A stretch of DNA of 64,000 nt, from positions 992,001 to 1,056,000 of the forward strand of contig NZ_JAFKLZ010000001.1 of assembly GCF_017304615.1 (NCBI RefSeq), given 5' to 3'. Every line of letters begins with the position of its first letter. Position 1 is the first letter of the stretch. The notes under the pieces were generated by a model. It saw nothing but the letters and a program-made list of their open reading frames with translations. It did no database searches and had not been told where the DNA came from. The position numbers and the translations under genes were made by a program. Origin of the DNA: Sphingomonas sp. Its GTDB lineage: Bacteria; Pseudomonadota; Alphaproteobacteria; Sphingomonadales; Sphingomonadaceae. Shown here piece by piece: positions 41,976 to 52,600 of this stretch.

Positions 41976-42718
41976 CTCGCTTTGCCCTGACCGTGGAATA
42001 TGACGGCCGGCCGTTCATGGGCTGGCAGCGGCAAGATCATGGGCCGAGCGTGCAGGGCGCGATCGAGCGGGCGGCGCACGACATCACCGGCGAGACGATA
42101 ACGGTGCACGCCGCCGGGCGCACCGACGCGGGGGTGCATGCTCTGGGGATGCGCGCGCATCTCGACGTCAATCGGGCGATCACGCCGTTCAGGCTTATGG
42201 AGGCGCTCAACGCGCGGCTGCGGCCCGATCCGGTCGCGGTGCTGGCATGCGAGTCGGTGCCGGACGACTGGCACGCGCGCTTCTCGTGTCTGGCGCGGCA
42301 TTACGAATACCGCATCGTCACCCGCCGTGCGCCGTTGACGTGGGAGGCGGGGTTAGCTTGGCGCGTGCCGCAGCCACTCGACGCCGTCGCGATGCACGAC
42401 GCCGCGCAAGTGCTGGTGGGGCGTCATGATTTCACCACCTTCCGATCGGCGCATTGCCAGTCGGACAGTCCGGTCAAGACTCTCGACCGGCTCGATGTCA
42501 TGGCGGCGGATGACCGGATCAGCGTGTTCTCCTCCGCGCGATCGTTCCTGCATCATCAGGTGCGGTCGATGGTCGGGTGCCTCGCGCTGGTCGGTCAGGG
42601 AAAATGGACGCGCGATGACCTCCAGGCGGCGATGGAGGCTACGAATCGCGCCGCCCTCGGTTTCAACGCGCCGCCCGACGGGCTGTATTTCCTGCGCGCT
42701 GACTATCCTACCGGCTGA
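41972..42718 (+). CDS. truA: tRNA pseudouridine(38-40) synthase
   Basis: A 248-residue TruA. The catalytic Asp52 is in [13 protein letters not shown], and the FHARFSC-like segment ([18 protein letters not shown]) and [13 protein letters not shown] are intact. It starts at GTG 41972, overlapping the fmt stop by four bases. Its 3' end overlaps the convergent methyltransferase gene by 11 bases. Confidence 0.96.
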   Translation: MTRFALTVEYDGRPFMGWQRQDHGPSVQGAIERAAHDITGETITVHAAGRTDAGVHALGMRAHLDVNRAITPFRLMEALNARLRPDPVAVLACESVPDDWHARFSCLARHYEYRIVTRRAPLTWEAGLAWRVPQPLDAVAMHDAAQVLVGRHDFTTFRSAHCQSDSPVKTLDRLDVMAADDRISVFSSARSFLHHQVRSMVGCLALVGQGKWTRDDLQAAMEATNRAALGFNAPPDGLYFLRADYPTG

Positions 42719-43889
42719 ACCGCGCTGCGAGTTCGACATGGGTCGACCAGCGGAATTGGCCGACCGGCTGAATCCAATCGAGGCTGTACCCACCATCGCA
42801 CAACGCCCGAGCATCGCGTGCGAAGCTACTAGGATTACAGGAAACATAAGCGATGGAAGGAGTGCGCGCCGCCGCCAGCGCCGCGGCCTGATCCCGCGCG
42901 CCTGCCCGCGGCGGATCGAGAACGATCGCCTCGAAGCGATCGAGTTCCTGCACGGTCAGGGGGCGACGATATAGATCGCGGTGATCGGCAAAGACTTGCC
43001 GCCCTGCCCGCGCGTTTGCGCTCTTGAGCGACAGGATGGCGTCACGCGCCGCCTCCGCCGCATAGATCTTGCCGTCGAGCGACAAGGCGAAGGTGCCGAG
43101 GCCCGCAAACAGGTCGGCGATGGTTGCAGCGGAACCGATCGCCTCGCGCGCTGCCGCGACGAGCGCCGCTTCGCCGTCCGCCGTCGCCTGGAGAAAGGCG
43201 CCGTGAGGAAACGGCACCGGAACGCCGCCAAGCGTTACCGTCACCGGCTCCGGCTCCCACCGCGTTTCGGGGCCGAGACCGTCGTCAACGGCGAACCGCG
43301 CGATCCCATTGTCCTGACAGAAGGCGATAATCGCTTCCGCCGCCGCCAGCCCCTCCGCGCGGCAACCGACCAACAGATCGACGCCTTGGTCGCAAGAGGT
43401 CATCTGGATGTCCGCGCGGCGTTTCATCCCCAACCGAGCGAGCAACTTGCGTAGCGGCGCCACGACCGCGAACAGTTCGGGCGCGAGAACGTGGCATTCC
43501 TGAATATCGACCAGCGCGTGGCTCGTTTGCTCAGCAAATCCGATAGTTATGCGGCCACCCTTCGTTTCGGCATGAAGCGTCGCACGGCGGCGCGAGCGCG
43601 GCGGCGACAGGATCGGCGCGCGAATGTCGGCCTCCAGATCGTGCGCCGCGAGCGCCCTGGCGATGCGATCGACGATGAACTGCGCGTAGGCCGCATCGTC
43701 GAGATGCTGGAGCTGGCATCCGCCGCAAACCGGGAAATGGCGGCACGGCGGCGTCTGATGATGCGGCCCGTGCGTCAGCGATCCATCGGCGTTGAGAATG
43801 TCGCCCGGCGCGGCCAGCGCGGCATGCCGCCCGTCCGCCGTGACGCCATCGCCGCGCGCAGCGACGCGGACGATCGTGTCCGCACTCAT
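42708..43889 (-). CDS. RlmD/TrmA-type 23S rRNA or tRNA uracil-C5 methyltransferase
   Basis: A 393-residue class I RNA m5U methyltransferase. An N-terminal TRAM-like region precedes a Fe-S cluster motif [15 protein letters not shown], with a fourth Cys in IQECHVL. The SAM domain shows [11 protein letters not shown], the DPPRAG motif, and the catalytic Cys in [12 protein letters not shown]. The Fe-S motif favours RlmD-like 23S rRNA methylation over TrmA. It overlaps nnrD by ATGA. Confidence 0.9.
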   Translation of the reverse strand: MSADTIVRVAARGDGVTADGRHAALAAPGDILNADGSLTHGPHHQTPPCRHFPVCGGCQLQHLDDAAYAQFIVDRIARALAAHDLEADIRAPILSPPRSRRRATLHAETKGGRITIGFAEQTSHALVDIQECHVLAPELFAVVAPLRKLLARLGMKRRADIQMTSCDQGVDLLVGCRAEGLAAAEAIIAFCQDNGIARFAVDDGLGPETRWEPEPVTVTLGGVPVPFPHGAFLQATADGEAALVAAAREAIGSAATIADLFAGLGTFALSLDGKIYAAEAARDAILSLKSANARAGRQVFADHRDLYRRPLTVQELDRFEAIVLDPPRAGARDQAAALAAARTPSIAYVSCNPSSFARDARALCDGGYSLDWIQPVGQFRWSTHVELAARFSR

Positions 43890-45319
43890 AGCAACGCTCG
43901 CACGGCTGAAAGCTCGCGCGCGAGGTCGTCGGCGATGAACGCCCCGCCAAGCCGCCGCGCCGCTTCGCCGTGCATCCAGACCCCCGCGGCCGCGTCATCG
44001 TCATGCGCGCATGAGCAGATGGCGGCGGCAATCGTTCCTGCCAGCACGTCGCCCGACCCCGCGGTCGAAAGCCACTTGCTGCCGGCGAGCGTAACCACGG
44101 TGGACCCGTCGCGGCCAGCGATCACCGTGTCTGGGCCCTTGAACACCACTGTCGCGCTCGCGCGCGCTGCAGCTTCGCGCGCAGCGTTTATCTTGGTGCC
44201 CGACCAGTTCCCGAAGGCCGCAGAAAACTCACCGGTGTGCGGCGTCATGACCACGCTGTCGCGCCAGTCGCGCCTCGCGAAATTCGCAAAGGCGGCGTCG
44301 TCGAGCAGATGCAGCGCATCGCCGTCGATGACCAACGCCCGTCCGGTCCCAATCGCCGCAGCCAGTTTCTCTCGCGCCTCTTCATCGCGGCCCAGACCCG
44401 GGCCGATGACGATCACCACATTGGCCTTCCCTGCAACTAGATCATTCAATGCGGTGGGGTCCCACTCGCGCCGGACGATCGCGTCGGGCAGCCCTGTAGG
44501 TTCCCCTTGGTCGCCAAACAGTACCAAATAGCCCGCGCCGGCATGCGCCGCCGCCTTGGCGGCAAGATGCGCCGCGCCCGGCATCCGGCCCGCAATGACG
44601 ACGACCAGTCCTCTTGAATATTTGTGGCTGAGCTGCGTCGGAAGGAAGAATTCGGGTCGCTGGATCACAAGTGGAAGTGGTTCGTCGGGATGGACCAGGT
44701 AAGAATCTATTCCGATGTCGATCAGCCGAACGGCGCCGCAATATTCGGCCGCCGGCATCAGCAGGTGCGCGGGCTTTACCGCGCCAAGCGCGAGGGTAAG
44801 GTCCGCAGGTGGAATTCGGTCCTCGTTGAAGACCTGTCCTGTGTCGGTCGCGACATGGCTGGGCAGATCGACGGCGATGGTAAGGCGCGCCTGCTTCCCA
44901 AGCTTGCCGACCTGTTCCGCCAGACTGTCATCGAGCGCGTCGCGCAACCCGGTCCCAAAGATCGAATCGACTATCAGCGAGCATGCCGCTGCGGTGTCGA
45001 TCGGTTCGGTCGGGCCGTCCCATCGCGTTCGGGCAAGGATGGCCGCCTCGGTCTTCGGCTCACCCGTCGCGGCGACGCGCACGTCCACGCCATTCGCCTT
45101 CAGCACGCGCGCCGCGACATAGCCGTCGCCGCCATTATTGCCGGGCCCGCACAGGATCAGGACGGGCGACCCGGCGGCGAGGCGGCGGACGGCCTCCGCG
45201 ACGCCGGCCCCGGCGCGCTCCATCAGCCCCTCGACGCTCGATCCGGCAGCGATCGCCCGCTCCTCCGCCGCGCGCATCTGCGCGGCGGTGAGGATCGGCT
45301 GGCCGTTGATCGGGATCAT
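43886..45319 (-). CDS. nnrD: Bifunctional NAD(P)HX epimerase/dehydratase
   Basis: A 477-residue fusion. The N-terminal YjeF_N epimerase domain has GPGNNGGDGYVAARVLKANG and the C-terminal ADP-dependent dehydratase has VIVIGPGLGRDE, MTPHTGEF and STAGSGDVLAG. Together they repair hydrated NAD(P)H. It overlaps the lipoprotein gene upstream and the methyltransferase gene downstream by four bases each, part of a leftward unit starting at ilvD. Confidence 0.93.
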   Translation of the reverse strand: MIPINGQPILTAAQMRAAEERAIAAGSSVEGLMERAGAGVAEAVRRLAAGSPVLILCGPGNNGGDGYVAARVLKANGVDVRVAATGEPKTEAAILARTRWDGPTEPIDTAAACSLIVDSIFGTGLRDALDDSLAEQVGKLGKQARLTIAVDLPSHVATDTGQVFNEDRIPPADLTLALGAVKPAHLLMPAAEYCGAVRLIDIGIDSYLVHPDEPLPLVIQRPEFFLPTQLSHKYSRGLVVVIAGRMPGAAHLAAKAAAHAGAGYLVLFGDQGEPTGLPDAIVRREWDPTALNDLVAGKANVVIVIGPGLGRDEEAREKLAAAIGTGRALVIDGDALHLLDDAAFANFARRDWRDSVVMTPHTGEFSAAFGNWSGTKINAAREAAARASATVVFKGPDTVIAGRDGSTVVTLAGSKWLSTAGSGDVLAGTIAAAICSCAHDDDAAAGVWMHGEAARRLGGAFIADDLARELSAVRALL

Positions 45320-45708
45320 TTGCCGCCCCTTGCCTTTACGGTCGCAGGCAGCCGATAGCGGTCGCCGCCGATCGCGACCTCTATCCGGCCGTCGCCGATG
45401 ACCGTAACCTTCGCTTCTTCCGCGCCGTCGGCGGCGATCACGCCGCGGCCGTCCTTGACGACGAGCAAGCGGTGAAAGCCGTTATCGGGGCGGCGAACGG
45501 TCAGGATCAGTCCTTCGGCCAACTCGGTGCGCTCCACCGTGCAGTCACGCGCAAATGTCGCTGCACCGGCGGCGGCGCATTCGATCCGGTCGTCGCCACC
45601 CGCCGCCGCCTGGGCGTTGTCGATGGCGTTGGACATCGCGCCTGGATCGGCCCGCTGGCTACATGACGCCAGCGCGAGAACCGACAATATCGCGCTAAAT
45701 ATCCGCAT
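45316..45708 (-). CDS. Lipoprotein of unknown function
   Basis: A 130-residue protein with a lipoprotein signal ([16 protein letters not shown]), lipobox LASC, then a small beta-rich domain with two cysteines ([18 protein letters not shown]) that could pair in the periplasm. The C-terminal part has regular beta-strand pattern ([15 protein letters not shown]). ATG 45708 lies within the last codons of ilvD (14-base overlap). No family recognised. Confidence 0.75.
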   Translation of the reverse strand: MRIFSAILSVLALASCSQRADPGAMSNAIDNAQAAAGGDDRIECAAAGAATFARDCTVERTELAEGLILTVRRPDNGFHRLLVVKDGRGVIAADGAEEAKVTVIGDGRIEVAIGGDRYRLPATVKARGGK

Positions 45709-47416
45709 AGACGTGCGTTTCGGCCGCCGCCCCAGGATGCGTGACCGCGCCCTGCGACGCCGGACCGACGGTGCGCGAATACCGCCACAACACACCCGAC
45801 TGATAGTCGTTCACGCGTGGCTTCCATGCGGCACGGCGCTCAGCGAGCGCAGCGTCGGGCACGTCGAGGTCGATCGTTCCCGCCTCGGCGTCGATGCGGA
45901 TCGTGTCGCCGTCCTGGATCAGCGCGATCGGTCCGCCATCGGCCGCTTCAGGTCCGACATGGCCGATGCAGAAGCCGCGCGTCGCGCCGGAGAAGCGCCC
46001 GTCCGTGATCAGCGCGACCTTCTCGCCCATGCCGAGACCGTAAAGTGCCGCGGTGGTCGACAGCATCTCGCGCATCCCGGGACCGCCCTTGGGCCCTTCG
46101 TAGCGGATGACCAGCACTTCGCCTTCGTTGATCGATCGCGCCTCGACCGCGGCGAAACAATCTTCCTCGCAATCGAAGCAGCGCGCCGGGCCTTCGAACT
46201 GCAGCCGGTGCATCCCGGCCACCTTGACGATCGCACCGTCAGGCGCGAGCGACCCGCGCAGGCCGACGACGCCACCGGTCGGGCTTAACGGCGTCCTGAC
46301 GTCGTAAATCACCTTCTGATTGGGATTCCACGTAACTTCGTCGATATTCTCGCCCAGCGTCTTGCCGGTGACGGTCAGGCACGAGCCGTCGAGCAGGCCA
46401 TTATCCAGCATCGTCTTCATCAACATGTAGACGCCGCCGGCCTCGTACATGTCCTTGGCGACATACTGCCCGCCGGGCTTGAGGTCGGCGATATAGGGCG
46501 TCGACTTGAACGCTTCGGCGACGTCGAACAGATCGAAATCGATGCCGGCCTCGTTCGCCATCGCCGGCAGGTGGAGCGCGGCGTTGGTCGAGCCACCGGT
46601 CGCCGCCACGACACGCGCGGCGTTGACGAAGGCCGATCGCGTGCAGATGTCGCGCGGGCGCAAGTTACGCTCCAGCAAGTCCATCACCTGATGCCCCGCC
46701 GCGACCGCGATCTGTTCGCGCGTCGTGTAAGGAGCCGGAGCCATATTGCTGTTCGGCAAGGATAATCCGATCGCCTCGCCGACGCAGGCCATTGTATTGG
46801 CGGTGAACTGGCCGCCGCACGCGCCATGGCCGGGGCACGCGACCTTTTCGAGAGCGTGCACTTCGCTCAGCGGGCATGTCCCGGCGGCATATTTGCCGAC
46901 CACTTCGAACACATCGACGACGGTCACGTCCCTATCGTGGAAACGGCCGGGCAGGATCGATCCACCATAGACGAAGATCGACGGGATATTGAGGCGGAGC
47001 ATCGCCATCATCATGCCGGGCAGCGACTTGTCGCACCCGGCAAACCCAACCAGCGCATCGTAGCAATGCCCGCGTACGCTGAGTTCGACCGAATCGGCGA
47101 TGACTTCGCGGCTGACGAGCGAGGATTTCATCCCCTGATGCCCCATCGCGATGCCGTCGGTCACGGTGATCGTGTTGAAGCGCCGCGGCATGCCGCCGTT
47201 CTGGATCACGCCCTCGCGGGCGGCGTCGGCCTGGTCGTCGAGGCGCGTATTGCACGGGGCGCTGTCATTGCCCGCGCTGGCCAGCGCGACGAACGGGCGG
47301 GCGATGTCATCCTCGGTCAAGCCCATCGCGTAGTAATAGCTGCGATGCGGAGCGCGTTCGGGGCCGACCGAGACGTGGCGGCTCGGCAGGGTCGATTTGT
47401 CGAAACGATTGGTCAT
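45695..47416 (-). CDS. ilvD: Dihydroxy-acid dehydratase
   Basis: A 573-residue IlvD/Edd family Fe-S dehydratase making 2-keto acids in branched-chain amino acid synthesis. Cluster cysteines are in [19 protein letters not shown] and [30 protein letters not shown] at the C-terminus is intact. IlvD rather than Edd is preferred on the overall pattern; sugar-acid dehydratase paralogues in the family cannot be fully excluded. It leads the unit with the lipoprotein, nnrD and the methyltransferase. Confidence 0.9.
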   Translation of the reverse strand: MTNRFDKSTLPSRHVSVGPERAPHRSYYYAMGLTEDDIARPFVALASAGNDSAPCNTRLDDQADAAREGVIQNGGMPRRFNTITVTDGIAMGHQGMKSSLVSREVIADSVELSVRGHCYDALVGFAGCDKSLPGMMMAMLRLNIPSIFVYGGSILPGRFHDRDVTVVDVFEVVGKYAAGTCPLSEVHALEKVACPGHGACGGQFTANTMACVGEAIGLSLPNSNMAPAPYTTREQIAVAAGHQVMDLLERNLRPRDICTRSAFVNAARVVAATGGSTNAALHLPAMANEAGIDFDLFDVAEAFKSTPYIADLKPGGQYVAKDMYEAGGVYMLMKTMLDNGLLDGSCLTVTGKTLGENIDEVTWNPNQKVIYDVRTPLSPTGGVVGLRGSLAPDGAIVKVAGMHRLQFEGPARCFDCEEDCFAAVEARSINEGEVLVIRYEGPKGGPGMREMLSTTAALYGLGMGEKVALITDGRFSGATRGFCIGHVGPEAADGGPIALIQDGDTIRIDAEAGTIDLDVPDAALAERRAAWKPRVNDYQSGVLWRYSRTVGPASQGAVTHPGAAAETHVYADI

Positions 47417-47461
47417 GGCGCGACCGCCTATGTCGCCTGAGGGGGCTTTGGCGCAAGACTA

Positions 47462-48289
47462 TTACGCGAGGGTGGATTCGAGTTGCCACCAATTGGGGTG
47501 TGTCGTCGCGATAGCGCTATGTGCCTCAGCCCTGGCGATTTCGCTGTCGAACAGCGCGAAGCAGGTGGCGCCGGAGCCGGACATTCGGACTAACCAGGCA
47601 TCCGTCTTGCGCAACGCGGTCAGGACGTCGGCGATCTCAGGGCATAGCTCGATAGCAGGTTGCTCCAAGTCGTTGCGTCCGGCCATCGCAATTTCTCGCG
47701 CCGTACCTTCGAACAGACCGCCACGATCGACACCATCCCACGCCGCAAATACCGGACCGGTCGCGAGCGGCACGCGCGGGTTGATTAGAAGCACCGGGCA
47801 GCGTTCAAGATCAGCAGACGCCATATGGAGGTCAGTGCCCACCCCCCTTCCGATCCGCGTGCGGCCGACGATGCAAGCCCCGACATCCGCGCCGAGATGC
47901 GCCGTCGTCAAAACCAGTTCCTTGTTGTCTCCGTTGTGGACGTAGCGCCGGTCGAGCAGCCGGATCATCGCCGCCGCGTCGGCCGATCCTCCACCAACCC
48001 CCGCCGCGACGGGCAAATTCTTGGTCAGCGTGACGGAAAGTGGCGGAATATCGCCCAGTTCCCGCATCGCGGCCAAGGCGGACAATATCAGGTTGTCGGT
48101 GGTCGAAAGGCCGTCCGCGAACGGCCCGACGATGGTCAATTCGTCAGCCTGCGCCTCCTCGACTTTCAGCAGGTCGCCGTCACGACAGAACGCGAACAGC
48201 GTTTCGATCTCGTGATAGCCGTCCGGCCGGCACGCGCGGACGTGGAGCGCGAGGTTGATCTTGGCGGGGGCGCGTGCGGTGATCGTCAC
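47462..48289 (-). CDS. ispE: 4-diphosphocytidyl-2-C-methyl-D-erythritol kinase
   Basis: A GHMP kinase of the MEP isoprenoid pathway, 275 residues from GTG 48289. Motifs: APAKINLALHVRACRPDGYHE, the ATP loop LPVAAGVGGGSADAAA and the C-terminal RMSGSGATCFALF. GTG 48289 has GGGGTGG a few bases upstream and gives the family N-terminus; ATG 48301 is a close alternative. A REP-like hairpin pair lies directly upstream and encroaches on the leader. Confidence 0.94.
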   Translation of the reverse strand: MTITARAPAKINLALHVRACRPDGYHEIETLFAFCRDGDLLKVEEAQADELTIVGPFADGLSTTDNLILSALAAMRELGDIPPLSVTLTKNLPVAAGVGGGSADAAAMIRLLDRRYVHNGDNKELVLTTAHLGADVGACIVGRTRIGRGVGTDLHMASADLERCPVLLINPRVPLATGPVFAAWDGVDRGGLFEGTAREIAMAGRNDLEQPAIELCPEIADVLTALRKTDAWLVRMSGSGATCFALFDSEIARAEAHSAIATTHPNWWQLESTLA

Positions 48290-48306
48290 GAGCCACCCCA
48301 TATTAT

Positions 48307-48385
48307 GTTCCCGCGAAGGCGGGAACCCAGGGTCAAGCAATATGCCGGTCGCGATATAACCCTGTGCTCCGGCCTTTGCGGGAGC
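48307..48385. repeat. Paired inverted hairpins (REP/BIME-like), copy 2
   Basis: First hairpin GTTCCCGC-GAAG-GCGGGAAC (48307-48326, perfect 8-bp arms), followed by CCAGGGTCAAG (48327-48337). The second hairpin at 48366-48385 is GCTCCGGC-CTTT-GCGGGAGC with one mismatch. It lies between etfD and ispE, both leftward. The CCAGGGTCAAG block recurs inverted in copy 3 at 52.6 kb. Confidence 0.75.
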
Positions 48386-48395
48386 AAAGGCTGCG

Positions 48396-50054
48396 TCACA
48401 TATTCGGGTAATTGGGGCCCCCGCCCCCTTCGGGTACCACCCACACGATATTCTGCGTCGGATCCTTGATGTCGCACGTCTTGCAGTGAACGCAGTTCTG
48501 GGCGTTGATCACGAACTTCGGATCGCCCTCTTCCTGGCCGACGATCTCATAGACCCCCGCCGGGCAGTAACGCTGCGCCGGTTCGTCATACATCGGCAGG
48601 TCGTAGTCGACCGGGATGTTCGGGTCCTTCAGCGTCAGGTGGACCGGCTGGTCCTCCTCGTGATTGGTGTTCGACAGGAACACCGATGAGAGGCGATCGA
48701 AGGTCAGCACGCCGTCCGGCTTGGGGTAGGCGATCGGCTTGACCAAGTCCTTACGCCACAGCGTTTTGTGGTCGGCATGGTGCTTCATCGTGAAGGGCAT
48801 TTTGATGCCGAAACTTTCGAGCCACATGTTGATGCCCGCCAGCACCGTGCCGAACAGCTCGCCGTATTTTTCAACCAGCGGCAGGACGTTGCGGACGACA
48901 CTGAGCTCCTTCTTCACCCAGCTATCGTCATAAGCGGCGGTATAGGCGGTAAGTTCGTCGCCTTGGCGCTGCGAATGGACGGCGTCATAGGCGGCTTCGG
49001 CGGCCATCATGCCCGATTTCATCGCGGTGTGCGTGCCCTTGATCCGCGGCACGTTGAGGAAGCCGGCGGTGTCGCCGATCAGCGCTGCGCCTGGCATCAC
49101 CAGCTTGGGCACGGACTGATAACCGCCATCGCTGATCGCCCGCGCGCCGTAGGATACGCGCTTGCCGCCCTCCAGGATCGCGGCGATCGCCGGATGGGTC
49201 TTCCAGCGCTGCATTTCCTGGAACGGCGAGAGATAGGGATTCGAATAATTGAGCCAGGTCACGAAACCCAGCGCGACCTGACCGTTCGCCTGGTGATACA
49301 GGAATCCGCCGCCGTTCGACCCGCTCTCGCTGAGCGGCCAGCCCTGCGAGTGGATCACGCGCCCGGGGGCGTGATTTTCCGGCTTGATGTCCCACAATTC
49401 CTTGATGCCGAGGCCATAGACCTGCGGCTCGCAATTCGCGCGGAGGTCAAAACGGTCGACCAGTTGCCGGGTCAGGTGGCCACGCGCGCCTTCCGAGAAG
49501 AAGGTGTATTTGGCGTGGAGTTCCAAGCCCGGCTGGTAGTCGCCCTTGTGGCTGCCGTCGCGCGCGACGCCCATGTCGCCGGTGGCGACGCCCTTCACGC
49601 TGCCGTCGTCATTATAAAGGATTTCCGCCGCCGCGAAGCCGGGGAAGATTTCGACCCCCAGCTCCTCCGCCTGCCCAGCGAGCCAGCGGCACAGATTGCC
49701 CAGGCTGCCGGTGTAGGTGCCCTTGTTGTGCATGAAGCCGGGGGTGAAGATATGCGGCATCGAGAACCGCTTCTTCTTGGTCAGGATCCAGTGCTGGTTG
49801 TCGTTGACCGGCACTTCGGCAAGCGGACAGCCCTTGTCGCGCCAGTCGGGGATCAGTTCGTCGAGCGATTTCGGATCGATCACCGCGCCCGACAGGATGT
49901 GCGCGCCGACTTCCGAGCCCTTTTCCAGCACGCATACGCTGATCTCGCCGTCTTTTTCCGCGGCAAGCTGTTTCAGCCGGATCGCCGCCGACAGGCCCGC
50001 CGGCCCTGCGCCGACGATCACCACGTCGTACGGCATCGATTCGCGTTCGCTCAT
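48396..50054 (-). CDS. Electron transfer flavoprotein-ubiquinone oxidoreductase
   Basis: A 552-residue ETF-QO, passing electrons from ETF (fatty-acid and amino-acid oxidation) to ubiquinone at the membrane. N-terminal FAD motif VVIVGAGPAGLSAAIRL; C-terminal 4Fe-4S motif NCVHCKTCDIKDPTQNI with an upstream Cys in RYCPAGVYE. ATG 50054 has GGAG and GGGG upstream. It complements the acyl-CoA synthetase at 59.4 kb functionally but is not linked to etfAB here. Confidence 0.93.
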   Translation of the reverse strand: MSERESMPYDVVIVGAGPAGLSAAIRLKQLAAEKDGEISVCVLEKGSEVGAHILSGAVIDPKSLDELIPDWRDKGCPLAEVPVNDNQHWILTKKKRFSMPHIFTPGFMHNKGTYTGSLGNLCRWLAGQAEELGVEIFPGFAAAEILYNDDGSVKGVATGDMGVARDGSHKGDYQPGLELHAKYTFFSEGARGHLTRQLVDRFDLRANCEPQVYGLGIKELWDIKPENHAPGRVIHSQGWPLSESGSNGGGFLYHQANGQVALGFVTWLNYSNPYLSPFQEMQRWKTHPAIAAILEGGKRVSYGARAISDGGYQSVPKLVMPGAALIGDTAGFLNVPRIKGTHTAMKSGMMAAEAAYDAVHSQRQGDELTAYTAAYDDSWVKKELSVVRNVLPLVEKYGELFGTVLAGINMWLESFGIKMPFTMKHHADHKTLWRKDLVKPIAYPKPDGVLTFDRLSSVFLSNTNHEEDQPVHLTLKDPNIPVDYDLPMYDEPAQRYCPAGVYEIVGQEEGDPKFVINAQNCVHCKTCDIKDPTQNIVWVVPEGGGGPNYPNM

Positions 50055-50160
50055 CCCCAACTCTCCAAACGCCTGTCGTCGCTGAGCGACAACGGAATAT
50101 CCCCGAAAGCGGTGCCCGCGAATTGACCCCGCCGTCAACTCTCGTCTCTATGTGCATTAT

Positions 50161-50886
50161 ATGGGGGCCGACCAGCACAACGATTGGCGCGCGAGCGTCG
50201 CCAGCACTCTCGAATGGTGGCGCGACGCCGGGGTCGATTGCGAAATCGATGACGCGCCGCGGGATTGGTTGGCGCGGATGCCGTCTCCGGACAAATCGCC
50301 CGCCGTTGTGCAGGACGCGCCTGTCGAAGCCCCCAAGCTGCCCGACACGCTCGCCGAGTTCGTCGCGTGGCGGGTCGGGCCGAGCGCGCCGGAATCCGGC
50401 TGGCCCGGTCAGGCGCTCGGCGTGCAGGGCGACGCCGCCAGCGGACTGATGATCGTCGCCGACATGCCCGATCGCGAGGACGACGGGGCGGGCGTCCTGT
50501 TGTCGGGAAGCGCCGGGCGATTGTTCGACCGTATGCTCGCAGCGATCGGACGTGATCGCGCCTTGACCTACCTTACCGCCCTTGCCGTGAAGCGTCCGCC
50601 GGCCGGTCGCGTGACCACCGACGCCGGGCAAAAACTCGAAGCGTTGATCCGTCATCACATCGCTCTAGCGGCGCCGAAACGCATCCTAGCGCTCGGGAAT
50701 GCGGCGAGCCGTGCGATCACGGGGATGGATGTCGCCGATGCGCGTGGAAGTTTACGCGTCGTTAGTCATGATGGCGGGACAAGTGAGGTGGTTGCGAGCT
50801 TTCATCCGCGCTTCCTGTTGGAGCGGCCCGCGGCAAAGGCCGATGCGTGGAAGGATTTGAGACTGCTGATCGGGGGATTCGAGTGA
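50161..50886 (+). CDS. UDG-superfamily (family 4/5-like) protein lacking Fe-S cysteines
   Basis: A 241-residue protein with a family-4-like uracil-DNA glycosylase layout. N-terminal STLEWWRDAGVDCEIDDAPRDWLA is typical of the alphaproteobacterial group. The motif LMIVADMPDREDDGAG replaces the usual GEAPG, and FHPRFLLERPAAKADAW near the C-terminus matches the motif-2 His region. The whole protein has a single Cys, so it cannot bind the four-cysteine Fe-S cluster of family 4 and 5 enzymes. Activity is uncertain. ATG 50161 is chosen; GTG 50152 is also in frame. Its stop overlaps the transglycosylase GTG. Confidence 0.75.
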   Translation: MGADQHNDWRASVASTLEWWRDAGVDCEIDDAPRDWLARMPSPDKSPAVVQDAPVEAPKLPDTLAEFVAWRVGPSAPESGWPGQALGVQGDAASGLMIVADMPDREDDGAGVLLSGSAGRLFDRMLAAIGRDRALTYLTALAVKRPPAGRVTTDAGQKLEALIRHHIALAAPKRILALGNAASRAITGMDVADARGSLRVVSHDGGTSEVVASFHPRFLLERPAAKADAWKDLRLLIGGFE

Positions 50887-52592
50887 AGATTGCCTATCTG
50901 ATTGCCGCCAGCGTGCTCGCGCTGACCCCGGTCGTGGCAAGCCCGGCGTTCGCCGCGGGCGATCCGCCCGCAGCCGCCACGATGAGCCGCGGCATTCCCG
51001 CTCAACTCGATGCCGACCAGCGCGCCGGCTATCGCGCTGTGTTCAAGGCGATCCGCGAACAGCGCTGGGTCGATGCACAGATTCAGCTCACCACGATGAA
51101 GCCGGGGCCGCTCCATTCGATCGCGGCGGCTGAACTCTACCTCGCCAAGGGATCGCCGAAGGTCGATAACGACCCGCTGCTCGCGGTCATTTCCAACGCC
51201 CCTGAACTGCCCCAAGCCCCCGCGATCGCGAAGATCCTGGCATCGCGCGGCGTGGTGGCGCCGGGTCTGCCGGTGCCGCAGAAGCTCGTCTGGGCCAATG
51301 GCGCTTCGACTCGCGGTCGCGCCAAACCGACCAAATATGACCTCGCCAGCGCCGAACTCGCGCTCAAGATGCAGCCCTTCATCAAGGGTGACATGGGGCC
51401 GGAGGCGCAGGCGTTGCTCGAAGCGACTCCCAACCTCACCCCCGACGCGCAGACCGAATGGCAGCAGCGCGTCGCGTGGATCTATTTCCTGCAAGGCGAC
51501 GACAATAACGCTCGCATGATGGCGGCGAAAGCAGCGCTTGGCTCCGGCGATTGGTCGGTTCAGGGCCAATGGGTCGGCGGACTCGCGGCGTGGCGTCAGG
51601 GCGATTGCACCGCGGCTGGCGAGGCGTTCGTGAAGGTCGCGGCGCGCGCCAGCGACGTCGAATTGCGCGCGGCGGGGCTCTATTGGGCGGCACGCGCCGA
51701 CATGAAGTGCGACCGGCCGCAACTGGTCGAAGGGCGGCTGAAGAACGCCGCGCAACTCGACGAGACTTTCTACGGCATGCTCGCGCGGCAACAGCTCGGC
51801 ATCAAGGAACAGCCGCGGAGTTCTGATGAGCTGATGCTGGCGGACTGGGACAAGCTGCAGAACCGCCCGAACGTCCGGGTCGCCGCGGCCCTGGTCGAAA
51901 TCGGCGAGACCGACCTCGCCGACAGCGTTCTCAAGCAACAGGCCAAGATCGGCCCGACGCTGGAATATGCCTCGCTCGTGCGCCTGACGGAAACGCTGGA
52001 TTTGCCCGAGACCCTGATGTGGCTCGGCAACAATTGCCCGCAGGGAGCCAAGCCGCCGACCATCGCGCGCTTTCCCGCACCGAAATGGACGCCCGATGGC
52101 GGTTGGACGATCGACAAGGCGCTGGTCTATGCTCACGCGCTCCAGGAATCACGGTTCAAGCGTAACGTCGTCAGTCCCGCCGGCGCATACGGCCTGATGC
52201 AGATCATGCCGGCGGCGGCGATCGATTATGCCCGGGAGCGCGGAATCACGGTCGATCGCGGCGCGCTGACGATGCCGTCGGTCAATATGGCGGTCGGTCA
52301 GCGCACGCTCGAGCGATTGGCCTCGCAAAGCTTTGCCAACGGATCGCTGATCAAGGTGATGGCGGCCTACAATGCCGGGCCCGTGCCGGTCACGGAATGG
52401 AATTCGATCGTCAAGGATGGCGGCGATCCGTTGCTTTACATCGAATCGATCCCCTATTGGGAAACGCGTGGGTATGTGACCACCGTGATGCGCAATTATT
52501 GGATGTACGAAGCCAAGGACGGCCGCCTGAAATCGCCGAGCCGCGAGGCGCTAGCGCAAGGCAAATGGCCGAAGTTTCCCGGGGCGAAGTAA
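50883..52592 (+). CDS. Lytic murein transglycosylase (SLT family)
   Basis: A 569-residue periplasmic enzyme from GTG 50883, overlapping the previous stop by GTGA. It has a signal peptide (MKIAYLIAASVLALTPVVASPAFA), a long helical superhelical U-domain with TPR-like repeats, and a C-terminal SLT domain: catalytic Glu in HALQESRFKRNVVSPAGAYG, LMQIMPAAA and AYNAGPVPVTEW. It cleaves peptidoglycan glycan chains to 1,6-anhydro ends. A REP-like element follows. Confidence 0.93.
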   Translation: MKIAYLIAASVLALTPVVASPAFAAGDPPAAATMSRGIPAQLDADQRAGYRAVFKAIREQRWVDAQIQLTTMKPGPLHSIAAAELYLAKGSPKVDNDPLLAVISNAPELPQAPAIAKILASRGVVAPGLPVPQKLVWANGASTRGRAKPTKYDLASAELALKMQPFIKGDMGPEAQALLEATPNLTPDAQTEWQQRVAWIYFLQGDDNNARMMAAKAALGSGDWSVQGQWVGGLAAWRQGDCTAAGEAFVKVAARASDVELRAAGLYWAARADMKCDRPQLVEGRLKNAAQLDETFYGMLARQQLGIKEQPRSSDELMLADWDKLQNRPNVRVAAALVEIGETDLADSVLKQQAKIGPTLEYASLVRLTETLDLPETLMWLGNNCPQGAKPPTIARFPAPKWTPDGGWTIDKALVYAHALQESRFKRNVVSPAGAYGLMQIMPAAAIDYARERGITVDRGALTMPSVNMAVGQRTLERLASQSFANGSLIKVMAAYNAGPVPVTEWNSIVKDGGDPLLYIESIPYWETRGYVTTVMRNYWMYEAKDGRLKSPSREALAQGKWPKFPGAK

Positions 52593-52600
52593 GCTCTGAT

